Shown: piece after piece, positions 21,955 to 33,544 of the stretch
Position numbering within the stretch: position 1 is the first letter of the stretch
Layout of the letters: the number at the start of each line of letters is the position of its first letter
Origin: Puccinia triticina
Taxonomy: Eukaryota; Basidiomycota; Pucciniomycetes; Pucciniales; Pucciniaceae
Assembly (NCBI RefSeq): GCF_026914185.1
Contig: NC_070574.1
Span: 1,550,501 to 1,614,500 of the forward strand
Length of the DNA stretch: 64,000 nucleotides
Direction: 5' to 3'
Made by a program: the position numbers and the translations under genes
The notes under the pieces: generated by a model
The model's database searches: none
What the model was told of the DNA's origin: nothing
What the model saw: only the letters and a program-made list of their open reading frames with translations

Positions 21955-23078
21955 GAGCATCCGCCACCGTCTCTGTAAACCCGCTCGGTAAGGCAGATTT
22001 ACAGAGTATGTAAGGGATTTTACACCCCCGTGCCCTCTTTAGGGCTCTTTAGCTAAATGGTTGTTCGGTAAATCTTTAAGGCTCGCTAGATTTACCCACC
22101 GCTAAAGAGACTCCGTAAGGAAGATTTTGCAGAGCCTACATAATCCTACATAGCTGCATGTGTATAACCCTTACCCACCTCCCCCCCTCCGGGCCTCCAC
22201 CAACAAAAAAAAACTTGGATGACCTGTCATTGATAGACCGGCATGTACATAACAACTATCAACAGGAGGACCGGCCATTGAAAGACCGGGCATCAATAGG
22301 ATGCCAGGGCGTCAATACGATGACCAGTCATTGATAGACCGCTCATAACATAACGGTCATTGATACAACAACCGGTCATCAATATATTGGTCAGACCGAC
22401 TGGTAATCGATAGACCGGGTATTAATAGGATGCCCGGTCATTGATAGACCGGGCATCAATACGATGACCAGTCATAACAAAACTAGGATGACCGGTCATC
22501 GATGTGACCGGTGATCAATAGGATGACCAGGCATCCGATTGGATGACCGTCATGTTGTTCAATACAGGATGACCGGTCATTGATGTGACTGATACAATGA
22601 CCGGTCATTGATGTGACCGATACAATGACCGGTCATTGATGTGACCAATACAATGACCAGTCATTGATGTGACCAATACAATGACCGGTCATTGCTGTGA
22701 CCGATACAATGACCGGTCATCAATGCGACCGATAGGATGACCGGTCATTGATGTGACCAATAGGATGACTGGTCATCAATGTGACTGTCGATACAATGAC
22801 CGGTCATTGATGCGACTGATAGGATGACCGGTCACCGATGTGACCAGTAGGATGACAGGTCATGATCAATAGGATGACCATTGTGTGTGTTGCTTAAAGA
22901 GGGGTGTACATATTTCTGTATGTAGACACCAGGGTGGCGGTGGTGTCTTTATCTAAATTGGTGTTGTCTACCGAGCCGCTACCTAGCGATGAGGGTGAGT
23001 TTTTTCTTTAGCTAAGCAACCAAGCCTCGCGGGACTCGCTGGCTACCTAAAGATTTACCTAGACGGTGGTGGATGCTC
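21955..23078. mobile_element. Tourist/PIF-Harbinger-like MITE with TTA target duplication
   Basis: The element is bounded by GAGCATCCGCCACCGTCT at the left and the inverse of GAGCATCCACCACCGTCT at the right. The inverted repeats extend about 25 bp with few mismatches and are flanked by TTA on each side (21952-21954; 23079-23081). Three-base TTA/TWA duplications are characteristic of PIF/Harbinger DNA transposons. There is no transposase, so it is non-autonomous. Its centre is a minisatellite rich in GACCGGTC. Confidence 0.75.
22220..22880. repeat. Minisatellite built on the palindrome TGACCGGTCA
   Basis: About 20-25 degenerate units of roughly 28 bp (GACCGGTCATTGATGTGACC, then GATACAAT or GATAGGAT) fill the MITE interior. 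Because each unit contains the self-complementary GACCGGTC, single-stranded DNA or RNA from it could form many small hairpins. Confidence 0.85.
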
Positions 23079-23995
23079 TTACTAGCAAGATGATAGTGTA
23101 AGATGCCAGGGATGGGCCAATGGGTTCGTGGTAAGACCTGTAAAAGGTTTCACTCTATCAGTCATCTTGACTGAGAGGCTTGCCTAATTAAGGCGCATCC
23201 AGATCAACACAGGGTGTTAATAGGCATCCAAGGAATAACTCAACTTGGGTTTGTGGTTTTACCTACAGAAAGGTAATGGTAATTAAGAGGTGATGTTATT
23301 CTTGAAGTGAAAGATGGGTGAGAATGAAGGCACTGTTTAACTATGTATGTGTTAAACCTTACTATAATAATATTCTGATGGATAAACAGTCCTGGGGGGC
23401 GTGTTTATATAGAGGGGAAAGAGCAGGAGGGAACATGAGGCGCTTGGAGGCCCTTCAGGACCTGGGGGAAACTGGAAGCGCTCAAGGGAAGCAGATCCTC
23501 ATGGGGATCAACATTGGAAATGATCAAGGCAGTGTAATGATCAGTACTGATTCTAGATCAGTAGCAGTGCACACTAGCTGATCATAACCAATCATTGATT
23601 CCATTCAGTGCTCTTTGAATTGGATTACATCATGTATTTTTATGTATTCATATCATAACCAATATGTTATGTGGATAGGGACTGAGGCGTAAAAGGGGAT
23701 AAATGAGTGATACCTGTCTTGGGGTATTTCATGTGTGCAGTATTATTATACAATGTATTGTAATCTTACTGTTTGCACGTAACTTAACTCTTATAACAAC
23801 AGTACATTATGGTAACTGTATTTAACTGTGGTTATCTGTAATGTGATGTATAACAAGAGTACATTCTTAAGCTTGTGTCTAATGATATACATATGTAATA
23901 AAGTTGTAAAGGAATGTACTATAAGTAATGTGAACAATTGCAGGTACTTGGTACGTGTAAGGTACTGTGACATGTACTCTGTGGCTGACAGAAAC

Positions 23996-25440
23996 ACAAA
24001 GAAAAACCTAATTTGGTGATTGTTTGAGACCCATGAGACTGTAGCTGCCACATTATAGGTTTTTCATGGGCAACAGCTGACCCAAATTAATCTCTCAAAG
24101 TCTCTTATCATATTGGTATCAATATCATGAAATCATTCCCATTGCGGGTTGAGATACAGTGACAGAAACACCAAAAAATACCCAATTAGGCAATATTTTG
24201 AGACTAATCAGACTATAGCAGCTGCTTTTGAGCATGTCCTTACATGAAAGCTGTACCAAAATAATCTTTGAAAATGGATGAATATTCTGGTACCAATATA
24301 ATGAAATAATCACCATTCCCGGTCGAGATATGGTGGCAGAAACAGAAAGAAAAGCCCAATTTGGTGATATTTTGACACTCATGAGACTGTAGCTGCCACA
24401 TTTTGGGTTTTTCATGGGCAACAGCTGATCCAAATTAATCTCTCAAAGTCTCTTATCATAATGGTATCAATATCATGAAATCATTCCCATTGCGGGTTGA
24501 GATACAGTGGCAGAAACACCCAAAAAATACCCAATTAGGCAATATTTTCAGGCTAATCAGACTATAGCAGCTCCTGTCGGGCATTTACATACATGAAAGC
24601 TATACCAAAATAATCTGTCAAAATGGATGAATAATCTGGTACCAATATCATGAAATAATCACCATGCCCGGTTCAGATATGGTTGCAGAAACAGAAAGAA
24701 AAGCCCAATTTGGTGATATTTTGAGACTCATGAGACTGTAGCTGCCTCATTTTGGGATTTTCATGGTCAAGAGCTGACCCTATTTCATCTCTCAACATGT
24801 CACATTATAATGGTATCAAAATCATGATATAAATGTTAGCCCCATTTCAGATACAGTGGCAGAAACCCCACAAAATACCCAGTTAGGCAATATTTTGAGA
24901 CCAATTAGACTATAGCAGCTCCTTTTTGGGATTTCAATCCATGAACTCTCTACCAAAATAATCTTTGGAAATTTATCAATATTCTGTTACCAATATCATG
25001 AAATGATCATCATCCCTGGTTGAGATATAGTGGCAGAAACACAAAAAATGAGGCAATAGTTTGTGACTGATTAAATGGGGCTGCTACATTGGGAGATTTT
25101 CATTGGCAAAAAGCTTTCCCAAATTAATCTTTCAAATGTTCACATCATTATGGTACCAATATCATGAAGTCATCCCCATTGCTTGTTGAGATATAGTTGT
25201 AGAAACACAACAAAACCAACCAATTAGGCAATATTTCACACTGATCAGACTGTAACTGCAACATTTTGGGACTTTCATAGACCAAAAATTTCTCAAATTA
25301 TTGTTCAGATATTGCTGATCCTCATGGTTCCAATATCATGAAATAAATCCTAGCCCTGGTTGAGACACAGTGGCAGAAGCACAAAAAACGCTGCCTGATA
25401 ATTTTAGGGGATAGTTTCAAACCAACCAGACTCAATCAAT
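23996..25440. repeat. 174-bp dimeric satellite, right block
   Basis: Landmarks lie at 24124, 24298, 24472, 24647, 24821, 24995, 25161 and 25335, at 174 bp with one 175-bp and one 166-bp step. Divergence from the consensus rises after about 25040, and the array fades out near 25440, as expected at the edge of a satellite array. Confidence 0.92.
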
Positions 25441-25959
25441 TTCTTTAGATTCAAAAAATTTTGAACCTCAGATTCTGAGATAACATCAGTTTACCCATTG
25501 AATATATTGGGGAAACACCTCCCATTAGCCTTTAATTGAACAACAGAAGAAAAAGACACCTTACTCAAATCTGGCACAAACGTTAAATCAATCTCAGGCC
25601 TAGTAGAAATTCTGGATATTGGATATGATGAGTCATATATACACATTGCTCTTACCCCCCCTCCCCCTCCCTGCCTGACTTAACAGGCTATTGTTTCCCA
25701 GGAATAATTCATATGAGTATGTAAAAATGACCTATTTGATCTGGCAACAAAATGAAGCTTTTACTATGGTTGAAAACTAAGACAGGGGGAAATCAAGAGA
25801 AAGAGAGAGGATAGAAGGGTTATGATGTTGCAGGAAGGAAAAAAATTAAAGAGAAATTTCAAAAAAAAAGAAGAAAAAAAATGATCAATATAATTTGATC
25901 AATATATGCCATATTGATCAATATATGCCTTCCCAAATTCATCCATGTTTATAGTGTTT
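25441..25959. other. A/T-rich spacer, no gene recognised
   Basis: The stretch contains a C-rich patch near 25660, an A/G-rich tract near 25790-25880 and short repeats of TTGATCAATATATGCC near 25895-25930. The Copia-1 5' LTR should be here, but only its last 37 bp are recognisable. Confidence 0.5.
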
Positions 25960-26041
25960 ACTAAAAATTCAATTTCTATTTAGCCAAATCTTATCACATT
26001 ATCAGTACGGTAGCTCTGAAGAACAGGAACAAACCACAAAA

Positions 26042-27193
26042 ATGTTGGACATTGACGTTGAAGACAAATCAAGCCGATCTTCAATTGGGAAACTCGATGA
26101 ACTCAACTTTCCGTTGTGGTCAATAAGAATGAGAACCTATCTTAAAAGTAAGGACCTCTGGGAAGTCGTCACGGGCGAGGGAACCAACTCTCCGAGCAAG
26201 AAAAAGATTAAGACCACCGCGAATATCTTGGTCAGTCACCTTAGCAAAGCTGCATTACAGGCTGTCGTGACAATCAAAAATGAAGAGAAACCAAAAGAAA
26301 TCTGGAATGCTATTGTTGATTGTTACGCTTCTTTGTTGGTGAACAATAAAGCTCATATTTGGTTGAAATTCATGCGCTACGAATATGGCGGAAATCTTAA
26401 GGACTATCTTCTTGATTGCCAGAAAATGATTTGAGATTTCGCCGTAGTTCAACTTGGAATCCCAGAAAATATTATCTCAATCTCGGTCCTTGCAAAATTA
26501 TCCAGAGACTATTGGAATGTAGTCGACAATATCATCATGAATGAGTCGGTAATTTTCTTTCCTAGCCGTACTCTTCAAAAATTACAAGAACTTGTCTACA
26601 TGAAAGAGACTCAAGCTGTTGCTACTACTTCCACCTCTAAAACCAATACAAACTCAAAGGTCAATAAGGATTTGGTTTCTGCCTATAAGTCCAAAGCTGC
26701 CAATAAATCCAAAAGACCAAAACCCGCTCATCCGTGCTCTCCCGGGAAGCATAACCCATTGGCGTATTATCCCGCTTGGCAATGTTTCAACTTGTCAGCT
26801 GCCGAGCAAGACACATTAAGACCGGCCAATCCAGAAGCTCATTTGGTTTTGACTGAGGCTTCTGACGACAATTATATTGATAATGAGTACAATGTAATCG
26901 AGGCGTTGGCGTTTATCAATAATTTGTCAAACAGTGGCTCCTCTCCCGTTCTTGATTTGGGGGCATCTCACCACATGGTCAATGATTTGACCATGTTTAC
27001 GAAACTCAAGGACGTTGATGTAAAAATTTACACGGGTAATCAAAACCATTGAGTGAACGCTATTGCTCTTGGTGAGGTTATAATTTTGGATGACTCTGGA
27101 GCTTGTGTTAAGCTCAACAACGTTCTCTACGCCCCCACTCTTCATAGACCATTAATTTCTATGAATCAACTATTTAATAAATTACTTCTCTCT
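26042..27193 (+). pseudogene. Copia-1 Gag and protease region
   Basis: The frame starts at the ATG at 26042 (MLDIDVEDKSSRSS), with the Copia Gag signature LDELNFPLWSIRMRTYLKS and an alanine/threonine-rich middle. The protease motif reads VLDLGASHHMVND at about 26950 (D-L-G in place of the usual D-S/T-G). In-frame TGA stops at 26432 and 27050 are both preceded by T. A frameshift within TCTCTCTCTAAAG near 27195 moves the frame for the rest of Pol. No zinc knuckle was recognised. Confidence 0.85.
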
Positions 27194-29967
27194 CTAAAGA
27201 TTCGAGTAGCTTTAAAATTAACTTCAATGAGAAATTTAGTTTCTCCGGTACCATTAACAACAACATCTTAGAGTTATCGAATCCCTTTGAAATGAAATCG
27301 TCTGTTTCTTAATACAACTTGGCCGTCAAACCACTTGACTGGCATGCAAGACTTGGACATCCCAGTTTCTCTTACCTTAAACGGATCATACCGTCTTGTG
27401 AGGATACCAATTGCAAGACTTGCAAGATGTGTAAAGGAGTGAAGAAGCCGTTCAAGGGCTCCTTTACTCCTACATCCAAGATTCTGGAAGCTATACACCT
27501 AGATTTGGTTGGACCATTCCAAACTCGGTCAGTTGCCGGTGCTCAATACTTCCTGACAATTGTCGACCAACAATCTGGATTTAAGAGTATCAAGCTCTTA
27601 AAACATAAGTCTGAAACCCTAAATAAGTTCAAAGAATTTGTTCTTTGGGCCAAAAATCAAACGGGCAAGACAGTCAAGCGCATTGTTTCTGATAACGGCG
27701 GCAAATTCAGGAATATTTTCCTTGAAGAATTCTACCAAAACCGTGGCATTAGTCAACACTTTGCACCTGCCTACACACCTGAAAATAACGGGGTTGCCAA
27801 ACGTTCTAATCGTGCAATCCTAGATAAATCAAGGTGTCTCTTTGCTCAGGCAAACCTATCCCCTTGCTTTTGGGCAGAAGCCGTAATAACAGCTACGGAC
27901 CTATGTAACCTATTACCTTCAAGCACACGGGACTTCAAAATACCGTACGAGTCCTTCTTAAATAAGAAGCCAGATCTCTCTAGACTTCGTCCATTCGGGT
28001 GTTTGGGATACCTATTGATTCCTGAGGCCTTGCGTGTCAATAAACTCAATCCTAGATCAGAGAAAGCTATCTTTTTAGGTTACGCAAACGACTTCTTGAC
28101 CTATTGTTTTGTCAGAATAAAATCAAGAACCTTTTGCACTAGTAGAAATGTATTGTTAGACAAAACTGTTTTCCCTTTGCTGGCAAAAGAAAGTCTGGAT
28201 CAGTCCAGTTTCTTCTTCAATCCTTTTGAAATCATTCCAGATTTGGATGAAGAAACTGAAGAAATCTTTGAGCCTTATCCAGATCAAGAAGTCTTGCGCT
28301 CAACTCCTGAAGATGACGTTTGTCCTTCAAATGAAATCGTCGGAGATATATCATCTGAAAATATTTTGTCTCATCGTCGGAGGGGGGTAACAACAAATAA
28401 CGCCAAAGTCTCTTCCAAAAATGAGACATTATCCTACGATGAAGTTATGGAAAGAGCGGACAAAGAAAAATGGATGATGGCTCTCTACAAAGAAAAGACA
28501 AACATGGAGATTTATGATTTTTGGGATGTGATCAATAAAAGCTCTGAAGATAAACCTTTAAATTGCACCTGGGTTTTTAAAATCAAACCAGAATCCTCGA
28601 ATCAGTCTGAGGAATATAAAGCAAGACTCTGCGTCCAAGGCTTTAAAGAAGTTTTTGGTAAAGACTATTGCTTCACCTTTGCACCAACGGGGAAACTAGT
28701 CTCATTACCAGTGCTCATCAATTTTGCTCTTCAAAACAATCTTCAGTTCCACCAGATTGATGCGAAATGTGCTTTTCTCAATGCTCCTATACAAGAACGG
28801 ATCACACTTAATCCTCCTCAGGGATTTGATGTACCACCCGGCAAAATTTTATTGTTGAAGAAGGCGCTTTATGGACTTAAAAAAGCTCCCAAGGAATTTC
28901 ATCTAACGCTTTCCTTGTGGCTTTTGTCTGTCGGATTCAACCGAAGTTATGCCGAGCCTTGCGTTTTCTGGTCAGCTAATACATGGCTCTACGTGCATGT
29001 CGATGATATCGCTATTTTTAGTCAAGAACCAGAAATCTTCAAAGATCTCATTTGTAAATTTTTCAAGATTAAAGATCTTGGTAGTGCTATGCATCTATTG
29101 GGCATGAAGGTCACTCAATTGCCAGAATCCTTTCATCTAACGCAAACTCACTACATAGAAGAAACTCTAATGAAATATGGTTGTGAGACTCTTGTTCCGT
29201 TGGCCACTCCAATGAAACCGAATTTGTGTCTTGTGAAGGCTTCAAAGTTTGAAATTGAAGAGCTCAACAAACTGAATGTTTGATACCGCGGTCTTGTTGG
29301 AGCACTAAATTACTTAAGTGTGACTACTCGGCCCAACATAACATTCACTGTTGGATGTCTCTCTCAGTTTTTAAAGTCACCTGGAATCCTCCATTGGAAT
29401 GCCGCAATACACTGTTTACAATACCTGAAGGGCTCCAAAGATTTTGGTATAACTCTTCAAAAGACACCAATCAATCAATCCAGTTTTATTTCTTAAGTCG
29501 ATGCCAGCTGGGCAAGCTGTCAAATTACCGGTAAATCAACTACCGGGTACTTAATTCTATGGAACAATAATCTTATCTCATGGCGCTCTAAGAAACAGTC
29601 GACAATTTCACTATCTTAAACCAAAGCTGAATATATTGCCATCACAGAAGTCACAAAAGAATTACTTTGGTTGAAAATGGTCGTCAACTCTGCTTTGAAA
29701 ATTTGAATCACCTCACCTTTTGAAATCTTCAAAGATAATCAAGGGGCAATTATGCTGGCAAACAACAAAGCCAATCACTCCGCCTTCAAAACAAAGCACA
29801 TGAATTGACACTATCATTTTGTGCGCACAGAGATCATAGCCGAAACAATTAGTCTAGTGTTCAAAAGAACACACTTGATTTTAGCCGACTTCCTAACAAA
29901 ATCAGTTGGACAGTCATCAATTTTCAAGGTACTCCAAGTGTTAAGAGCTGGTATGCCCCCTCCCTAA
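27194..29967 (+). pseudogene. Copia-1 integrase, reverse transcriptase and RNase H
   Basis: The frame runs from the pre-integrase zinc domain (WHARLGHPSFSYL, CKTCKMCKG near 27410), through the integrase core (HLDLVGPFQT, IVSDNGGKF), RT (WVFKIKPES; QIDAKCAFLNAP; LYVHVDDIAIF near 29000) and RNase H (VDASWA, FKDNQGAIML, ADFLTKSVG). It ends at the TAA at 29965. The integrase box that should read NGVAER has NGVAKR: the catalytic glutamate codon is AAA at 27799. Stops in the C-terminal half include 29281, 29704 and 29806 (all TTGA) and two TAA. Confidence 0.9.
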
Positions 29968-29988
29968 CGGGCTTGGTGCATGGGGGTG

Positions 29989-30507
29989 TGTTGAATTCTA
30001 GCGGTTTACCTTGCGGTATTTCTTTTTTGCAACGAGGGCGTGCGCCATGACGTCAAGGTCTCCAGTGTCAATACTCCATTCTTGGAGCTGTTGACCATCC
30101 CTCTTCTGGAGCTGTTGACCGTTCATCCAAGTTCTTTTCCTCATCTCAACAACTCCATCGATTCCTGCGGCTCATCAACTTTTCATCTTTGATCTTAATC
30201 CGCGGATCCTTTGTTGAGGTCACCAATCTAGGCCAGCTAATCACTAAGTTCTTATCCTCATGTTTCCCCTTCTTTTTTGTCTTGTTAATCATTGTTTCAG
30301 AAAGTCTAACCCTATTTATTCATTTACTTAGCCCCAGTCCTAGTGTTTGTGATTGTGGTGGATATTTTATTTTGTCTTTATTGTTCTCATCAGGATTTGT
30401 TCCTGTTCTATTTAGGTGAATCTCTTCTCGTTGTTCTTCTTATTCTTATTTTCATGTTTTCCATTGTTTTACTAAAAATTCAATTTCTATTTAGCCAAAT
30501 CTTATCA
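29989..30507 (+). repeat. Copia-1 3' LTR
   Basis: The LTR is 519 bp, starting TGTTGAATTC after a purine-rich GTGCATGGGGGTG and ending CTTATCA. The matching 5' LTR survives only as 25960-25996. Confidence 0.8.
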
Positions 30508-32154
30508 CGGCGGACCACACACGTGGACTGGTAGCAGCGGCGCGTCAGCGGGTGAGCCACAACAGCCAAAGAGGGCTCCACCAGCGGGTGGAACAGGGGT
30601 GGAGGCTTTAAGGGTTCAATCCCTTCACTAGAGCCAACAACAAAGGAGCAGGGACACGGAGCGCGGAGAGAGACTTCTAGGACCAAACTCTGGGTTTTGA
30701 TTGCAACTAATCCAGAGAGAAGTCAGTTCTCTCTGTGAGGGAAACAGAGAGAACAAGAAGAGAGAATGACAAGTTGAGGGAGTGAGCTTACCTGATCCAG
30801 AGAGAAGTCAGTTCTCTACTGAATCAGGGAAGGGGAAGAGCTCAGACTAAGTACAAGCTTGTGACAGGGCTTGGTGTTAGAATTAAAACTTTCAGACACG
30901 AGAAATAAGAGGGCTAAAATGAGTGTTGATAATAACTCAAGAATTGGGGCAGTGAGTATGACTCTCTCACCGGATGCGGCTCAGCGGGGCGCGGAGAAAG
31001 AATGAGGAGAACCGATGAGTGTAATTTCTTGTTGTAGGCTGGCTTTAAATAGACTAAAAACAAGCGGCCAACAATTGGTTGGAAAACAATAGAATAATGA
31101 AAAATGTTTGATCAAGACAAGTTTCATCTATACTATCTCTGAGACTATGCGTGATAACAAGTATGACAAGATATTATCTACTACTCCCGGTTCAATGACT
31201 ACTTGGTGTGATAAAATCTGTACTAACAAGGATACTGGCAATGCTTTTGAGAATGACATGAAACAATGTTTTAGAGGTGTAAGTAAGAGGAAATGGCAAA
31301 ATTCCAACACTTGGTAACCTCTTGTGAACCCCAAGGGAGGAGGGGGGTTTACAGAGGCAGTGGTGAGGGAATGACTGGCGGGGGCTAGACAGAGGACGGT
31401 GGGAGGTCAAGCGTTGGAGATGAGCGGAGTCTGGGAGAGTGACGTGCGGAAGAGTGGGCAGAGCTGGAGGACTAGTGCGGTAAAGTGTTGGACATGTGGG
31501 ATTGGGTGGGAACAGCAATGCGCGTGGAGGGAAGGACGGGAAAAGGGGGCTCATGGATTTTCTCTTCTATCTTTATGCGATTATCCTATCATCTTAGGGA
31601 TTACTCATTATTGTACTTACAACTTACGGATGTACTAGAGTTATTAGGAGATATATTTGTGACCTTATCTTTACTTTCAGAGCTACTTGCGGATTCTGTG
31701 CTTACAGAGTACGGAGCTGTATTCACTTGCGGATTATTACACTATAGATCAGGCTCAGAGAGGAGCGCTGAAGGCTAGCGGATAGTAGCAGTGCGGAGCC
31801 GAGTAACCAACAATCACACAGCCCTGACACTAACAATCTTGAAGAAGGCGGTCAGCGGACATTTTCCACCAACTAACCAGCTTTTATTCTCACAGCTTAG
31901 TGGCCCAGCCTTGCCAGATGAATAAAATACTCATCATACAGGATCAAATTTGACTGAGCTAGTAGAAGCAGTTGGTGGCTGAAACTGATCAGTTCATCTT
32001 CTTCCCCCAAGACTGAATAAATTTCAAACTTTTTGTAAACCCCCACCCCTTGTGGGGTTTCACAAGTCCTGTAACCCGCTTACATCATCCCCAACTTGCC
32101 ACAAGTACTTAGACTTGTCTCCTCCTGCTCCTTCCTAGTGCGGCAGAGACCAGG
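30508..32154. other. No gene recognised; possible LTR-like promoter sequence on the minus strand
   Basis: A 22-bp word, ATCCAGAGAGAAGTCAGTTCTC, occurs twice (near 30710 and 30800). On the minus strand there is CTATTTAAAGCC near 31050 and a GT donor-like CAGGTAAGCTC near 30795. GGTTCAATCCC near 30608 resembles a Pol III box B, but no tRNA fold could be completed. A small hairpin AACCCC...GGGGTT lies near 32040-32060. Confidence 0.4.
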
Positions 32155-32500
32155 CATTTTCCAGGAATTTGCCAGGCATTTCCAGGCATTTCCAGGCATT
32201 TGACATGCATTTTACAGGCATTGCCAGGCGTTTGCAAGGCATTGCCAGGCGTTTGTTAGGCATTTCCAGGCGTTTGTTAGGCATTGCCAGGTGTTTGTTA
32301 GGCATTGCCAGGCGTTTGTTAGGCATTGCCAGGCATTGCCAGGCATTGCCAGGCATTTGCCAGGCATTGCCAGGCATTTGCCAGGCATTGCCAGGCATTT
32401 GCCAGGCATTGCCAGGCATTTGCCAGGCATTGCCAGGCATTTGCCAGGCATTGCCAGGCATTTGCCAGGCATTGCCAGGCATTTGCCAGGCATTGCCATG
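32155..32500. repeat. GGCATT(T)GCCA minisatellite, locus 1
   Basis: From about 32330 the array alternates strictly between the 10-mer GGCATTGCCA and the 11-mer GGCATTTGCCA, a 21-bp unit repeated eight to nine times. The left part (32155-32330) has degenerate units such as GGCGTTTGTTA. The same sequence forms a longer array at 55498-56417. The open frames (CQALPGI and MPGNAWQ repeats) are artefacts. Confidence 0.95.
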
Positions 32501-33544
32501 AACAGAGCTAGCAGGTCATCAAGGCCACCTTGATCATTGATGAACGGAGCCAGACAGTCATTAAGGCATAGAGAATGACGAAATATAGTATTTGTGTTTG
32601 TAGGAATATTTATTATGGATAGTAAAAATGGAAAGGGATTTGGAAAGGATATTTATAAGAGAGGAGTATCCTATAACCTTTTGTAAGGGTAGAGAGTTTG
32701 AACTTACAGAGGAAGTACCTGGTAGCAATATCTCTATTGAGTACAATGGCTTAACAAGTTCTAATGGATCTGAGAAAATGGTCACAAGATATTCATATCA
32801 ATAATTCTCCTCTTCCAATCGCTAATGTAGAGTAAGGAAGATACTAGATAAAAGAGTCTGATGTGTGAGTACTAAAATTCAGCAGTCTAGTACAGAGTCA
32901 TCCTAAGTAGTATGTTACTTTTTGTTTACGATTTTGGGTAGGAGGTTGAGTAAAATTATTGATCTGTTTTTACTCTGATGGGGAGCAGAAAATCTCTCCA
33001 ACTATTTCAAAGAGAAAACTATTCTCTCTTCTCTGGCTTTGGTTGTGATCTTCTCACCAACATGCATGTCAAAGTTTTTCTTCACTATTTGCTTTCTTGG
33101 TTTGTTAATTCTTGATTATCATTCCTACAGCTTATGGTTGTTCTTACCTTAAGCATATATGCATTATTCTGTTTTCTTGCCTGCAGCTCTTGCGCTCCAT
33201 AGCACTGCACTATCACATAGCTTATCATTACACATTCTTTAGCTCTACGCTCTGTGCTCTGCCTTCACATTTAATTAGAACAGTTGAATCTCTGCGCCTG
33301 CGCATCTTATACAATTTTATATTATATTAGTAGTTATAATATTTTGCAACCCTCTTGGACGTTCTAAATGTCTCAAGGGTTGACACCGCCAGTACCCGCG
33401 TCTTTTTTACCAAAATTAGGTACCCGGCACCGCCGGGAGGGTACCAGCGGTACCCGCCGGGGTTTTTTTGATCAAACCTCACTCCCAAGCCCCTCACAAT
33501 GGTTTCATCGTTGCTGCTCGGCAAGCAGCACATCCCTGTACCTG
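32501..33544. other. No gene recognised
   Basis: The stretch is A/T-rich unique sequence followed (33400-33465) by a short GC-rich patch of GGTACC and CCGGCGG words. It adjoins the outer end of the left inverted arm. Confidence 0.4.

Larger units (their letters stand above)
21913..23988. mobile_element. Unclassified 2.1-kb insertion in the satellite
   Basis: The satellite word CAGAAAC occurs on both sides (21906-21912 and 23989-23995). Removing 21913-23995 restores a 174-bp step between landmarks at 21867 and 24124. The ends carry a very short inverted match (TCAGCC near 21915; GGCTGA at the right end). A 7-bp duplication does not fit typical LTR elements (4-6 bp). The right 900 bp (23082-23988) has no recognisable gene. 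An MITE is nested at 21955-23078. Confidence 0.75.
25960..30507 (+). mobile_element. Ty1/Copia retrotransposon Copia-1, 5' LTR truncated
   Basis: The 37 bp at 25960-25996 (ACTAAAAATTCAATTTC through CTTATCA) match the last 37 bp of the right LTR at 30471-30507, marking the two LTR ends. Between them lie gag, protease, integrase and RT/RNase H in Copia order. The left LTR lacks everything before 25960, so the element cannot transpose. Confidence 0.88.

Noticed and set aside
30520..30640. tRNA gene or tRNA-derived SINE near GGTTCAATCCC
   Set aside because: Box B fits, but no acceptor-stem partner, no anticodon arm and no good box A at the right spacing could be found.
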